Of a DNA stretch of 64,000 bases, positions 45,852 to 53,971 are shown piece after piece. The notes beneath the pieces are model-generated. The model saw nothing but the letters and a program-made list of their open reading frames with translations, had not been told where the DNA came from and did not search any database. A program made the position numbers and the translations under genes. Source of the DNA: an uncultured Lachnospiraceae bacterium (lineage in GTDB: Bacteria; Bacillota; Clostridia; Lachnospirales; Lachnospiraceae); the NCBI GenBank assembly GCA_944381485.1, contig CALWLI010000018.1, positions 1 to 64,000 of the forward strand, given 5' to 3'. Position 1 is the stretch's first letter; each line of letters opens with the position of its first letter.

Positions 45852-46553
45852 ATGCTTAATAAAACCATAAAAGATCTGCCCAAGGCCATGAGGCCTTACG
45901 AAAAGTGTGAAGCTATGGGCTGTGAGGCCCTGACGGATGCGGAGCTCTTGGCCATAATAATAAGGACAGGAAGCAGAGGGCGAAATGCTCTTGAGCTGGC
46001 AGAAGACATACTGTCTCTCGACAAGGCTTCTGCAGGAATACTGGGTCTTATGCACTGCAGCAGAGAGGACCTTACCTCCCTCACAGGGCTTGGGAAGGTA
46101 AAGGCTACACAGCTTCTTGCAATGGCTGAGCTCAGCAAGCGCATATGGAAGGCGGCAAGTTATGAGAGACTTGACTTCCATGATCCGGAAACTGTTGCCG
46201 CCTACTATATGGAGGAGATGAGGCACCTGGAGCGGGAGATGATAAAGCTTATCTTTCTCAACAGCAGAGACGCGCTTATCTCCGAAAAGTGCATGTCTAT
46301 AGGCACTGTGAACGCCTCGCTGACTTCTTCAAGAGAGATATTTATAGACGCTTTAAAGCACAGGGCAGTGAGTATAATCCTCCTCCACAACCATCCCGGA
46401 GGAAATGCGGCTCCAAGCCCTCAGGATATCAGCTTTACTTCAAATGTAGCGAAAGCCGGGAGCCTTGTGGGGATAAGGCTTTTGGATCATATTATTATAG
46501 GAGATAATACCTACTACAGCTTCTGCGAAAGAGGTTTGCTTGACAATGGATAA
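45852..46553 (+). CDS. radC: RadC family JAB/MPN domain protein
   Basis: 233 residues. N-terminal helix-hairpin-helix region (LTDAELLAIIIRTGSRG, LTGLGKVKATQLLAMAEL) and C-terminal JAB domain with the JAMM motif LLHNHPGGNAAPSPQDISFT. Zinc hydrolase fold of unknown function; old claims of a role in repair are unproven. It commonly lies before mreB; here the next gene is mreC. Confidence 0.93.
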   Translation: MLNKTIKDLPKAMRPYEKCEAMGCEALTDAELLAIIIRTGSRGRNALELAEDILSLDKASAGILGLMHCSREDLTSLTGLGKVKATQLLAMAELSKRIWKAASYERLDFHDPETVAAYYMEEMRHLEREMIKLIFLNSRDALISEKCMSIGTVNASLTSSREIFIDALKHRAVSIILLHNHPGGNAAPSPQDISFTSNVAKAGSLVGIRLLDHIIIGDNTYYSFCERGLLDNG

Positions 46554-47406
46554 TAAAACTTCAAAATACATGCTCATAATATTGACTGTGCTGTGTACGG
46601 CACTGATAGTCATATCGTCTGTGCAGACAGGCTTTATGGATCCTTTGAGAAATACTGTAGGCTATGTTCTGGTTCCGGTACAGAGGGGCGTAAATGCTGT
46701 CGGCACAGGCATATACAATAAGCTTGAGGAGCATGCGGAATTAAAAAACGCCTACGCTGAAAACGCCGAGCTTAAAGACCGCATATCCACATTGACTGAG
46801 GAGAACAACCGCCTCAGGTCGGAGACGGAGGAACTTCAAAGGCTCAGGGAGATGTATGAGCTGGACAATGAATACATGCAGTACACCAAGGTTGCGGCGA
46901 GAGTTATTGCCAAGGACTCGGAGAACTGGTTTGAGGTGTTCAGAATTGACAAGGGCAGCAGTGACGGGATAGAGCCTGATATGAATGTCCTCAGCGGTGG
47001 AGGCCTCTGCGGTATAGTCACAGAGGTGGGGGCCAACTATGCCACAGTCCGCTCTATCATAGACGATGAGTCAAGAGTTTCCGCCATGTCCCAGCATTCA
47101 TCGGACAGCTGTATAGTGGCAGGTGACCTGAAGCTCTTTGAGGACGGAAGACTTGCCCTCACAAAAATAGACAAGGATGCAAATATCTCTGATGGAGATG
47201 CCATAGTGACATCCAATATAAGTGCTAAATTTCTCCCGGGAATACTTATAGGCTATGCATCAGACATAACTATAGACTCAAGACATCTGACAAAATCAGG
47301 AAATCTTATTCCGGTGGCGGATTTTGATAATCTTCAGGAGGTCTTTGTCATAACCGAGTTAAAAACAGATATGCTCACAGATTCTGAAACTCCGGAAGCT
47401 CAGTAG
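46546..47406 (+). CDS. mreC: Rod-shape determining protein MreC
   Basis: 286 residues from the ATG at 46546, preceded by AAAGAGG; a TTG at 46540 is less likely. One membrane helix near residues 6-26, a coiled coil (HAELKNAYAENAELKDRIS, LTEENNRLRSETEELQRL), then the two beta domains with VAARVIAKDSENWF and GDAIVTSNISAKFLPGI. Periplasm-side scaffold of the elongasome that binds PBP2. Overlaps radC by eight bases, so there is no room for mreB in between. Confidence 0.94.
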   Translation: MDNKTSKYMLIILTVLCTALIVISSVQTGFMDPLRNTVGYVLVPVQRGVNAVGTGIYNKLEEHAELKNAYAENAELKDRISTLTEENNRLRSETEELQRLREMYELDNEYMQYTKVAARVIAKDSENWFEVFRIDKGSSDGIEPDMNVLSGGGLCGIVTEVGANYATVRSIIDDESRVSAMSQHSSDSCIVAGDLKLFEDGRLALTKIDKDANISDGDAIVTSNISAKFLPGILIGYASDITIDSRHLTKSGNLIPVADFDNLQEVFVITELKTDMLTDSETPEAQ

Positions 47407-47438
47407 CATGAGACTGAGAAAATATTAAGGAGGCTTTT

Positions 47439-47981
47439 TTGAACAGACATATAAAGCTCTTATTACAGAGAGCCCTCATAAACATTTTAATATTGCTTGG
47501 GGCCTTTACGGTACAGACCTGTGTCTTTCCCCTTTTGCCCATGTTTTCCGCTGTCCCCAATCTGCTGCTCATACTTACCTTTTCTTTCGGTTTTATATAC
47601 GGCAGAAAGACAGGCATGCTCTGCGGGCTGGCTGCAGGAGTGCTGATGGATCTCTTTTACACAGGCCCCTTCGGGTTTTACTGTCTCATTTTCCTGTATA
47701 TAGGATTTTTCAACGGAATATTCAACAAGTATTACTACAACGATTTTATCCAGCTTCCGCTGATACTCTGTGCGGTCAATGAGCTTATTTACAATTTTTA
47801 TATATATGTCCTTCGCTTCCTTGTTCGGGGCAAGCTTGATATAGGATACTATTTCATGAACATAGTTTTGCCGGAAATGGTATTCTCACTGATATTCACA
47901 TTGTTTTTATACAGAGTTTTTTTGGGTGCCAATAAACGGCTTGATGTCATAGAAGACAAAAGAGGTACTAACGTTGCTTAA
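47439..47981 (+). CDS. mreD: Rod-shape determining protein MreD
   Basis: 180 residues from a TTG at 47439 with AAGGAGG four to five bases upstream. Five to six membrane segments: LILLGAFTVQTCVFPL, LLLILTFSFGFIYGRKTGMLCG and LLFLY-like helices, matching MreD. Partner of MreC in the elongasome. Overlaps the PBP2 gene by eight bases. Confidence 0.9.
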   Translation: MNRHIKLLLQRALINILILLGAFTVQTCVFPLLPMFSAVPNLLLILTFSFGFIYGRKTGMLCGLAAGVLMDLFYTGPFGFYCLIFLYIGFFNGIFNKYYYNDFIQLPLILCAVNELIYNFYIYVLRFLVRGKLDIGYYFMNIVLPEMVFSLIFTLFLYRVFLGANKRLDVIEDKRGTNVA

Positions 47982-50850
47982 AGAGATTTTGAGTATAATC
48001 AAGGAATCTGTCTTAAGGTTATTAAACGGCAGGCTGTTTGCCATAGGTCTTATTTTTACCGTAATGTTTTCCATACTGGTAGTGGATCTGTTCAAGCTTC
48101 AGATAATAAGCGGCAATGAGCTTCAGGAGGAGTATATAACCAAGACAGAGAAGATAATAAAGACTCCCGGAACCAGGGGAAACATATATGATGCGGACGG
48201 AAACCTCCTTGCCTACAACAGGCTCAGCTACAATTTGACTATAGCTGACAACGGAGCATACACTAATGATTACAATGCGAGAAACCACATGTTATATAAG
48301 CTCGCATTGATACTTGAAAAGCATGACAAAGATATAGTTTCCCGATTTGAGGTGGATATGGACAGCAACGGTGAGCTTTATTATACCTGCTCATCAGACG
48401 CCTCAAAGTGCAGATTTTTGGCTGCTGTATACGGAATATCCACAAATGACCTTGACAAGGATGGACAGCACAGCTCAACCATAAGTGCTGAGGAAGCCTT
48501 TCAAATCAAAGTAAATGACTACAAATTCAATGAGATAAAGGATGAGAAGGGTCAGCCCGTCATCCCTGACAAGGAAACCATGCTGGATATGGTAAAGATC
48601 CTTTTCACTATGAGACAGACAGCATTCCAAAAATACGAGACGACCACCATAGTTGAGGACATAGATGAAGAGTGTATGGCCGAGCTTTTGGAAAACCAGG
48701 CTGAGCTCAGCGGCATAGATGTGGAAGAGACCTATATAAGAAGATATAACAACGCCAAATACTTTTCTCATATCATAGGCTATACGGGAGCCGTACAGGA
48801 TGACAAGGCTCTGGAGGAACTCAGAAAGTCCAACCCTGACTACGAGATAACTGATATAGTGGGAGCCACAGGCATTGAAAAGTCCATGGAGACCGCTCTT
48901 CAGGGAACGAAGGGAGAGAGGCACATATATGTTGACAGCCTGGGGCAGGTTTTGGAGACCATATCAGATGTCCCGCCCAAGGCAGGAGATGACTTTTATC
49001 TCACCATACCTCAGAATCTCCAGATAGGAATATATCATCTTATTGAACATCAGCTGGCAGGTATATTGTCGGAGAGGATAGTCAATATCAAGGAGGATGA
49101 TATAGAGGAGACAGAATTCGCCTCACAGATAGTCATTCCCGTAGACGATGCATATTTCCAGCTTATAAATAATAATGTACTTGATTACAGCAGATTCACC
49201 TCCGAGGAGGCGGGCAGTGCGGAATTGCAGCTTGGGGCCGCATTCACAGCTCATAAGGAGCAGGTTTTAGACGGCATACTGAGTGAACTCAAGTCTTCAT
49301 CTGCAAGGCCTATGCAGGATCTTTCCAAAGAGTATATGGCCTATATGGTCTATATATATGATTATCTTGTCTCATCAGATATTATCGAGACTTCAAAGAT
49401 AGATCAGACCGCAGACAGCTATCTGGGATGGAGGAACGATACCATATCTCTCAGGGATTACATATATGCAGGCATATCCGAGGGCTGGATAAACACCTCA
49501 GGCCTTGACAAGGGAAGCAGTCCATACTCGGATGCGGATGATCTCTTTAACGAGATAGTGGATTTTGCTATGGCCTACATAAGTGGGGCTCCCTCCTTTG
49601 ACAAGCAGATATATAAATACATGATCATCGACAGGACTCAGGTCACAGGAAGGCTTCTTTGCATGGCTCTGTATGAGCAGGGAGTTCTGGATTGGGATGA
49701 GGCAGGCTACAACGGACTTGCCTCAGGGGATGAAAACTACGCATACAGCTTCTTTATGCAGCGCATAATCAATATTGATATCACCCCTGCGCAGCTTGCT
49801 CTTGACCCTTGCATGGCCTCTGTAGTTGTAACTGATGTCAATACCGGAGATGTGAAGGCTCTTGTGACCTATCCGGGCTATGACAACAACAGGATAAGTG
49901 ATCCGGAATATTTCAACAAATGCCTGAATGACCTGTCCCTTCCGCTGATCAATTCAGCCACCCAGACAAACAAGGCTCCGGGCTCGACATTTAAGCCCAT
50001 CGCCGCCGCAGCGGTTCTTGAGGAGCATGCCATCGGCTCAGATGATCTTGTGGACTGTACAGGTATATATGATCTTGTTCATCCTTCCATAAAGTGCTGG
50101 CTTGGGATCCCCGGACACGGACCCCTCACCGTAAGGGAGGCAATATCAAACTCCTGCAACTATTGTTTTGCTGAGTACGGACACAGGCTTGCCACAGGGG
50201 AGGACGGAAGCTATTCCACAACAGAAGGAATAGAGAAGATCGCAAAGTATGCTGCAATGTTCGGCTTGGACAGAGTTTCAGGAGTACAGATAGACGAGAG
50301 AGCTCCCCATATATCCGACGAGGACCCTGAGCGTTCAGCTTTCGGACAAAGTACCCACTCATTCAACAATGTTCAGATAGCAAGATATGCCACAGCTCTC
50401 GCAAACAAGGGAAATCTTTACAGCCTTAATCTGATAGACAAGGAGACTGATGCGGACGGCGTCCTCAAGCAGGAATTCTCCGCAGAGCAGATAGGCACGG
50501 TTGAGTTGTCAGAGAACACTTGGAACGTCATAAGACAGGGTATGAGGGATCTGATAACCGACGGGGTAGGTAAGGACGTATTCAGAGGATTCAACACGGT
50601 AGATATCGCGGGAAAGACAGGAACAGCCGAGGAGATCAGCACAAGGGGAAACCATGCGTGGTTTATTTCCTATGCACCTTATGAGGATCCTGAGATAGCA
50701 GTCACTGTAAATATTCCCTTCGGTTACTCTTCAGGAAATGCGGCTTCACTGGCAAAATCTGTCTACAGCTACTATTTCGGAGACATGGGACTTGCCGATA
50801 TCCTGAACACCGACGCTTCATCTATACAGACCTTCAACATCACAGACTGA
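47974..50850 (+). CDS. mrdA: Penicillin-binding protein 2-type transpeptidase with large insert
   Basis: 958 residues from a TTG at 47974 (AGAGGT upstream). Membrane helix at residues 20-42, dimerisation domain starting TPGTRGNIYDADGNLLAYNR, then a transpeptidase domain with Ser671 in GSTFKP, SCN in NSCNYCF and KTG in AGKTGTAEE. About 265 residues separate LTIPQNLQIGIYH (near 345) from ASVVVTDVNTGDVKAL (near 612), where common PBP2 proteins have some 40-60; the insert is acidic and helix-rich. Cross-links peptidoglycan during side-wall or peripheral growth, together with RodA and MreCD encoded next to it. Confidence 0.93.
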   Translation: MLKEILSIIKESVLRLLNGRLFAIGLIFTVMFSILVVDLFKLQIISGNELQEEYITKTEKIIKTPGTRGNIYDADGNLLAYNRLSYNLTIADNGAYTNDYNARNHMLYKLALILEKHDKDIVSRFEVDMDSNGELYYTCSSDASKCRFLAAVYGISTNDLDKDGQHSSTISAEEAFQIKVNDYKFNEIKDEKGQPVIPDKETMLDMVKILFTMRQTAFQKYETTTIVEDIDEECMAELLENQAELSGIDVEETYIRRYNNAKYFSHIIGYTGAVQDDKALEELRKSNPDYEITDIVGATGIEKSMETALQGTKGERHIYVDSLGQVLETISDVPPKAGDDFYLTIPQNLQIGIYHLIEHQLAGILSERIVNIKEDDIEETEFASQIVIPVDDAYFQLINNNVLDYSRFTSEEAGSAELQLGAAFTAHKEQVLDGILSELKSSSARPMQDLSKEYMAYMVYIYDYLVSSDIIETSKIDQTADSYLGWRNDTISLRDYIYAGISEGWINTSGLDKGSSPYSDADDLFNEIVDFAMAYISGAPSFDKQIYKYMIIDRTQVTGRLLCMALYEQGVLDWDEAGYNGLASGDENYAYSFFMQRIINIDITPAQLALDPCMASVVVTDVNTGDVKALVTYPGYDNNRISDPEYFNKCLNDLSLPLINSATQTNKAPGSTFKPIAAAAVLEEHAIGSDDLVDCTGIYDLVHPSIKCWLGIPGHGPLTVREAISNSCNYCFAEYGHRLATGEDGSYSTTEGIEKIAKYAAMFGLDRVSGVQIDERAPHISDEDPERSAFGQSTHSFNNVQIARYATALANKGNLYSLNLIDKETDADGVLKQEFSAEQIGTVELSENTWNVIRQGMRDLITDGVGKDVFRGFNTVDIAGKTGTAEEISTRGNHAWFISYAPYEDPEIAVTVNIPFGYSSGNAASLAKSVYSYYFGDMGLADILNTDASSIQTFNITD

Positions 50851-50884
50851 TCGGTTTTTTTGAGTAAACAAGAGATTATTTTTA

Positions 50885-50913
50885 GTGACAGCCTGATTAA
50901 TTAAGTGTATACT
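50885..50913 (+). promoter_or_regulatory. Internal promoter before rodA
   Basis: GTGACA (50885-50890), 17-base spacer, TATACT (50908-50913); each hexamer matches 5 of 6. Would give rodA, mgsA and the carboxypeptidase gene expression independent of the mreCD-mrdA message. Confidence 0.6.
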
Positions 50914-50933
50914 AATATCAAGGAAACAGAGGC

Positions 50934-52055
50934 ATGAAATTTGACTACGATATAAAATACTATGACTTTTTCCTTCTCTTTTTGATGATAGGATTAAATA
51001 TATGCGGTATCCTTATCGTTCGCAGCGCATCTGATATGGATGCCGCCGTAGTGAGCAGACAGATAATGGGCTCTCTCGTAGGAGTTTGTGCATGCATAGT
51101 CGTGTCCTTCATTGACTACAGAAAGCTCATAAAATATTCTGTTTTGATTTTTGCTGTAAGCATCTCCTTTCTTGTGGCCGTAAAGCTTTTGGGAATCGTC
51201 CACAAGGGGGCAGGGCGTTGGATAAACCTCCCCTTCCTGGGGCAGGTGCAGCCCTCAGAGTTCTGTAAGGTTGGTATCATAATATTCTTTGCAGGATTCT
51301 ATGAGAAGCATAAGGACAGTGTGAGCTCCCCGGGTACTTTTTTCAAAGGAGCTCTGCTCTTTGCAATACCGGCAGCTCTCATTCTGGCGCAGCCGAATCT
51401 GTCTACCACTATAATCATCACTGTAATATTCTCATTTATGGTTTTTGCCTCAGGTATAAGCCTTAAGTGGGTCTTCGGTGTGGTGGGAAGCTTTCTTCTG
51501 TGCTTCGGTGCGGTCATGTACACCTTCAGGACCGATCTCTACGAGAAGCTGCCGCTTCTTCCTTACCAAAAGCAGAGGATACTGGGCTTTCTTTACCCGG
51601 AGCAATACTCAAACACCTTTTATCAGCAGGAGAATTCCATGCTTGCCATAGGCTCCGGCGGTCTTTACGGAAAGGGCCTGTATAATACCGGCATAGATTC
51701 GGTAAAGGCGGGAAACTTCCTTATAGAGGAAGATACGGACTTTATATTTGCCATAATCGGAGAAGAGCTCGGCTTTAGGGGTTGTGTTTTGATTTTGGCC
51801 GCTTTTCTTCTTATTATATTTTTAACACTTCATCACGGTGGAAAATCAAAGGATACCGCAGGTAAACTTATCTGTGTGGGCATGGCCGCATGGCTGGCCT
51901 TTCAGACCTTTACCAACATAGCGGTAGCCATGGGTATTTTCCCCACGACAGGGGTTACATTGCCGTTTTTCAGCAGAGGGGTTTCTTCGCTGCTCAGCAT
52001 CTATATAGGTATGGGGATAGTGCTTAATATAGGTTTGCAGCGCAAGACAAAATAG
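50934..52055 (+). CDS. rodA: SEDS peptidoglycan glycosyltransferase RodA
   Basis: 373 residues with about ten membrane segments. SEDS motifs: GAGRWINLPFLGQVQPSEFCKVGIIIF, LLAQPNLSTTIIIT-like LAQPNLSTTI, IEEDTDFIFAIIGEELGF and FPTTGVTLPFFSRGVSSLL. Polymerises lipid II and pairs with PBP2, whose gene precedes it. Fifteen bases separate it from mgsA, as in many clostridia. Confidence 0.95.
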   Translation: MKFDYDIKYYDFFLLFLMIGLNICGILIVRSASDMDAAVVSRQIMGSLVGVCACIVVSFIDYRKLIKYSVLIFAVSISFLVAVKLLGIVHKGAGRWINLPFLGQVQPSEFCKVGIIIFFAGFYEKHKDSVSSPGTFFKGALLFAIPAALILAQPNLSTTIIITVIFSFMVFASGISLKWVFGVVGSFLLCFGAVMYTFRTDLYEKLPLLPYQKQRILGFLYPEQYSNTFYQQENSMLAIGSGGLYGKGLYNTGIDSVKAGNFLIEEDTDFIFAIIGEELGFRGCVLILAAFLLIIFLTLHHGGKSKDTAGKLICVGMAAWLAFQTFTNIAVAMGIFPTTGVTLPFFSRGVSSLLSIYIGMGIVLNIGLQRKTK

Positions 52056-52069
52056 AAGGAGGAGAATGT

Positions 52070-52462
52070 ATGAAGATAGGACTGATAGCTCATGACACCA
52101 AGAAAAAACTCATGCAGAATTTTTGTATAGCATACAGGGGTATTCTTTCAAAACATGAATTGTATGCTACGGGGACGACAGGCAGACTTATTGAGGAGGT
52201 TACTAATCTGCATGTTCACAAATACCTTCCGGGGCACCTGGGAGGGCAGCAGCAGATGGCAGCTCAGATCGCGGCCGATGACATGGATATGGTCATTTTT
52301 CTCAGGGATCCTGTAACACCAAAAAATCACGAGCCTGACATAAACAATGTTGCCAAGCTCTGCGACAGTTACAGCATACCTCTTGCCACCAACATTGCCA
52401 CTGCTGAATTATTGATACATGCGCTTGAAAACGGAGATTTGGAATGGCGCGAAAATCGTTAG
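52070..52462 (+). CDS. mgsA: Methylglyoxal synthase
   Basis: 130 residues. Family motifs GLIAHDTKKKLMQNFC, TGTTGRLI, PGHLGGQQQMAAQIA, MVIFLRDPVTPKNHEPDINN and PLATNIATAELL are complete, with the catalytic Asp in FLRDP and the phosphate-binding TGTTG. Converts dihydroxyacetone phosphate to methylglyoxal, a glycolytic overflow route. AGGAGGAG precedes the ATG. Its end overlaps the D,D-carboxypeptidase gene by 19 bases. Confidence 0.96.
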   Translation: MKIGLIAHDTKKKLMQNFCIAYRGILSKHELYATGTTGRLIEEVTNLHVHKYLPGHLGGQQQMAAQIAADDMDMVIFLRDPVTPKNHEPDINNVAKLCDSYSIPLATNIATAELLIHALENGDLEWRENR

Positions 52463-53430
52463 CTCGATTTCTTAACAGAACACTTTTCTTGACGACTGTT
52501 ATTATTTTTTGCGGCCTGCTCACAGCATGTGGCGGCGCAGCTGATTTCGAAAAGCCATATGATTCGTCCAAAATCAATGCGGATGAGCTGTACACTGACG
52601 GCGGTTTAAAGGCAGAGCCCTTTGCAGCCGCTCTTTGTGTACCTGACTTTGACGGTGATATGGATGCGGAGGGCGTTGATGCTGACGGATTTCTTCTTTT
52701 TTCCACAGATACGGGAGAGGTTATAAGCGCTCACAACATATATGAGAGGATGTATCCGGCTTCAACCACCAAGATAATGACCTGCCTTCTGGCTTTAAAG
52801 TACGGCAATTTGGAGGATATGGTCACAGTACCTGAGGAAGCAGCTATCACTGAATCCGGCTCTTCAATGTCAGGCCTGGCTCCGGGTGACCGGATCAAGA
52901 TGAAAGATCTTCTCTACGCCCTTATGGTTCCTTCAGGAAATGATGCGGCGGAGGCTGTGGCTTCCCATATCTCAGGCAGCAGGGATGCTTTTGTAGAGCT
53001 TATGAACGAGGAGGCATATTCGCTGGGGGCTACCCACACTCACTTTATGAATCCTCACGGCTTGCCCGACGAGGAGCATTATACCACCCCCTACGATCTG
53101 TACTTGATAATGAATGAGGCTCTCAAGTATGAGGAGTTTAAGGAGATAGCCTCCACAGCTTCCTATACAGCTGTCTTTACTGATGCCGAGGGCAAAGATA
53201 AAACAAAGACCTGGGAGACAGGGAACGGTTTTATGTCAGGGCGCTTTTCGCTTCCTTCAGGGATGGAGATCACTGCGGCTAAGACCGGACATACCAATGC
53301 CGCGGGATTTTGCCTTGTGATGGCCGAAAACAGCGGCAGCGGAAATTATATCTCAGTGACCATGAAGGCCCATTCCTATGACTCTCTGTACAACGGAACG
53401 GCAGCTCTGGTACAAAAAATAAACAAATAA
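52444..53430 (+). CDS. dacA: D-alanyl-D-alanine carboxypeptidase (PBP5/DacA type), predicted lipoprotein
   Basis: 328 residues. N-terminal signal with LLTACGGA as lipobox (Cys29), then the S11 peptidase: SxxK in PASTTKIMTC, SGN in VPSGNDAAEAVASH, and KTG in AAKTGHTNAAGFC. The C-terminal beta domain and amphipathic anchor of classical PBP5 are absent, which fits anchoring by a lipid instead. Trims the terminal D-alanine of stem peptides. The ATG lies within mgsA. Confidence 0.9.
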   Translation: MARKSLARFLNRTLFLTTVIIFCGLLTACGGAADFEKPYDSSKINADELYTDGGLKAEPFAAALCVPDFDGDMDAEGVDADGFLLFSTDTGEVISAHNIYERMYPASTTKIMTCLLALKYGNLEDMVTVPEEAAITESGSSMSGLAPGDRIKMKDLLYALMVPSGNDAAEAVASHISGSRDAFVELMNEEAYSLGATHTHFMNPHGLPDEEHYTTPYDLYLIMNEALKYEEFKEIASTASYTAVFTDAEGKDKTKTWETGNGFMSGRFSLPSGMEITAAKTGHTNAAGFCLVMAENSGSGNYISVTMKAHSYDSLYNGTAALVQKINK

Positions 53431-53441
53431 AGACTAAAATC

Positions 53442-53470
53442 TTGCGTAAAAATTGTAAGTGTAATATAAT
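53442..53470 (+). promoter_or_regulatory. Promoter of the small P-loop gene
   Basis: TTGCGT (53442-53447), 17-base spacer, perfect TATAAT (53465-53470); predicted start near 53477, 37 bases before the ATG at 53514. Confidence 0.6.
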
Positions 53471-53513
53471 TTAAGAAACATACAACATGACTAACTTTAA
53501 GGAGGAGAATGGT

Positions 53514-53933
53514 ATGGTTCAGTTAATTGTCGGAAGTAAAGGAAAGGGCAAGACCAAGGAACTGCTTCAGAGAGCGGAGCAGGCTGTCAAGGAGGCTCAG
53601 GGAAATATAGTTTATTTGGATAAGAGCTCACAGCATATGTATGAGCTTAACAATAAAATCAGACTTATAAATGTCAGCAACTTCCCTGTAAATTCCGAGG
53701 ACGGATTTATAGGATTCATAAGCGGAATAATTTCTCAGGATCACGACCTTGAATATATGTTTCTCGACAGCTTCTTAAAGATAGCAAATCTTTATGGCAC
53801 TGATATTACTTCCTCTGTACATAAGCTCGCTGAGCTTTCGGATAAGTATCATGTAAATTTCATTGTAAGTGTATCAATGGATAAGGATGATCTTCCGGAA
53901 TCTTTAAAGGAATATGTGGCAGTAGCTTTATAA
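53514..53933 (+). CDS. Small conserved protein with a Walker A-like motif
   Basis: 139 residues from the ATG at 53514, eight bases after GGAGG; an upstream ATG at 53487 would place the Shine-Dalgarno inside the gene. The N-terminus VQLIVGSKGKGKTKELLQRA is a P-loop (GxxxxGKT), followed by LDKSSQHMYELNNKIRLINV and a hydrophobic EYMFLDSFLKIA, then VNFIVSVSMDKDDLPESL. No Walker B beyond YMFLDS is clear. Such short proteins are sometimes labelled PilT- or ATPase-like in clostridia; I do not recognise a function. It lies between the wall carboxypeptidase and the HlyD-like/sepF cluster. Confidence 0.75.
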   Translation: MVQLIVGSKGKGKTKELLQRAEQAVKEAQGNIVYLDKSSQHMYELNNKIRLINVSNFPVNSEDGFIGFISGIISQDHDLEYMFLDSFLKIANLYGTDITSSVHKLAELSDKYHVNFIVSVSMDKDDLPESLKEYVAVAL

Positions 53934-53971
53934 ACTTTAGTTAAACTTAATTCTGACTGCCGGTTTTACTG

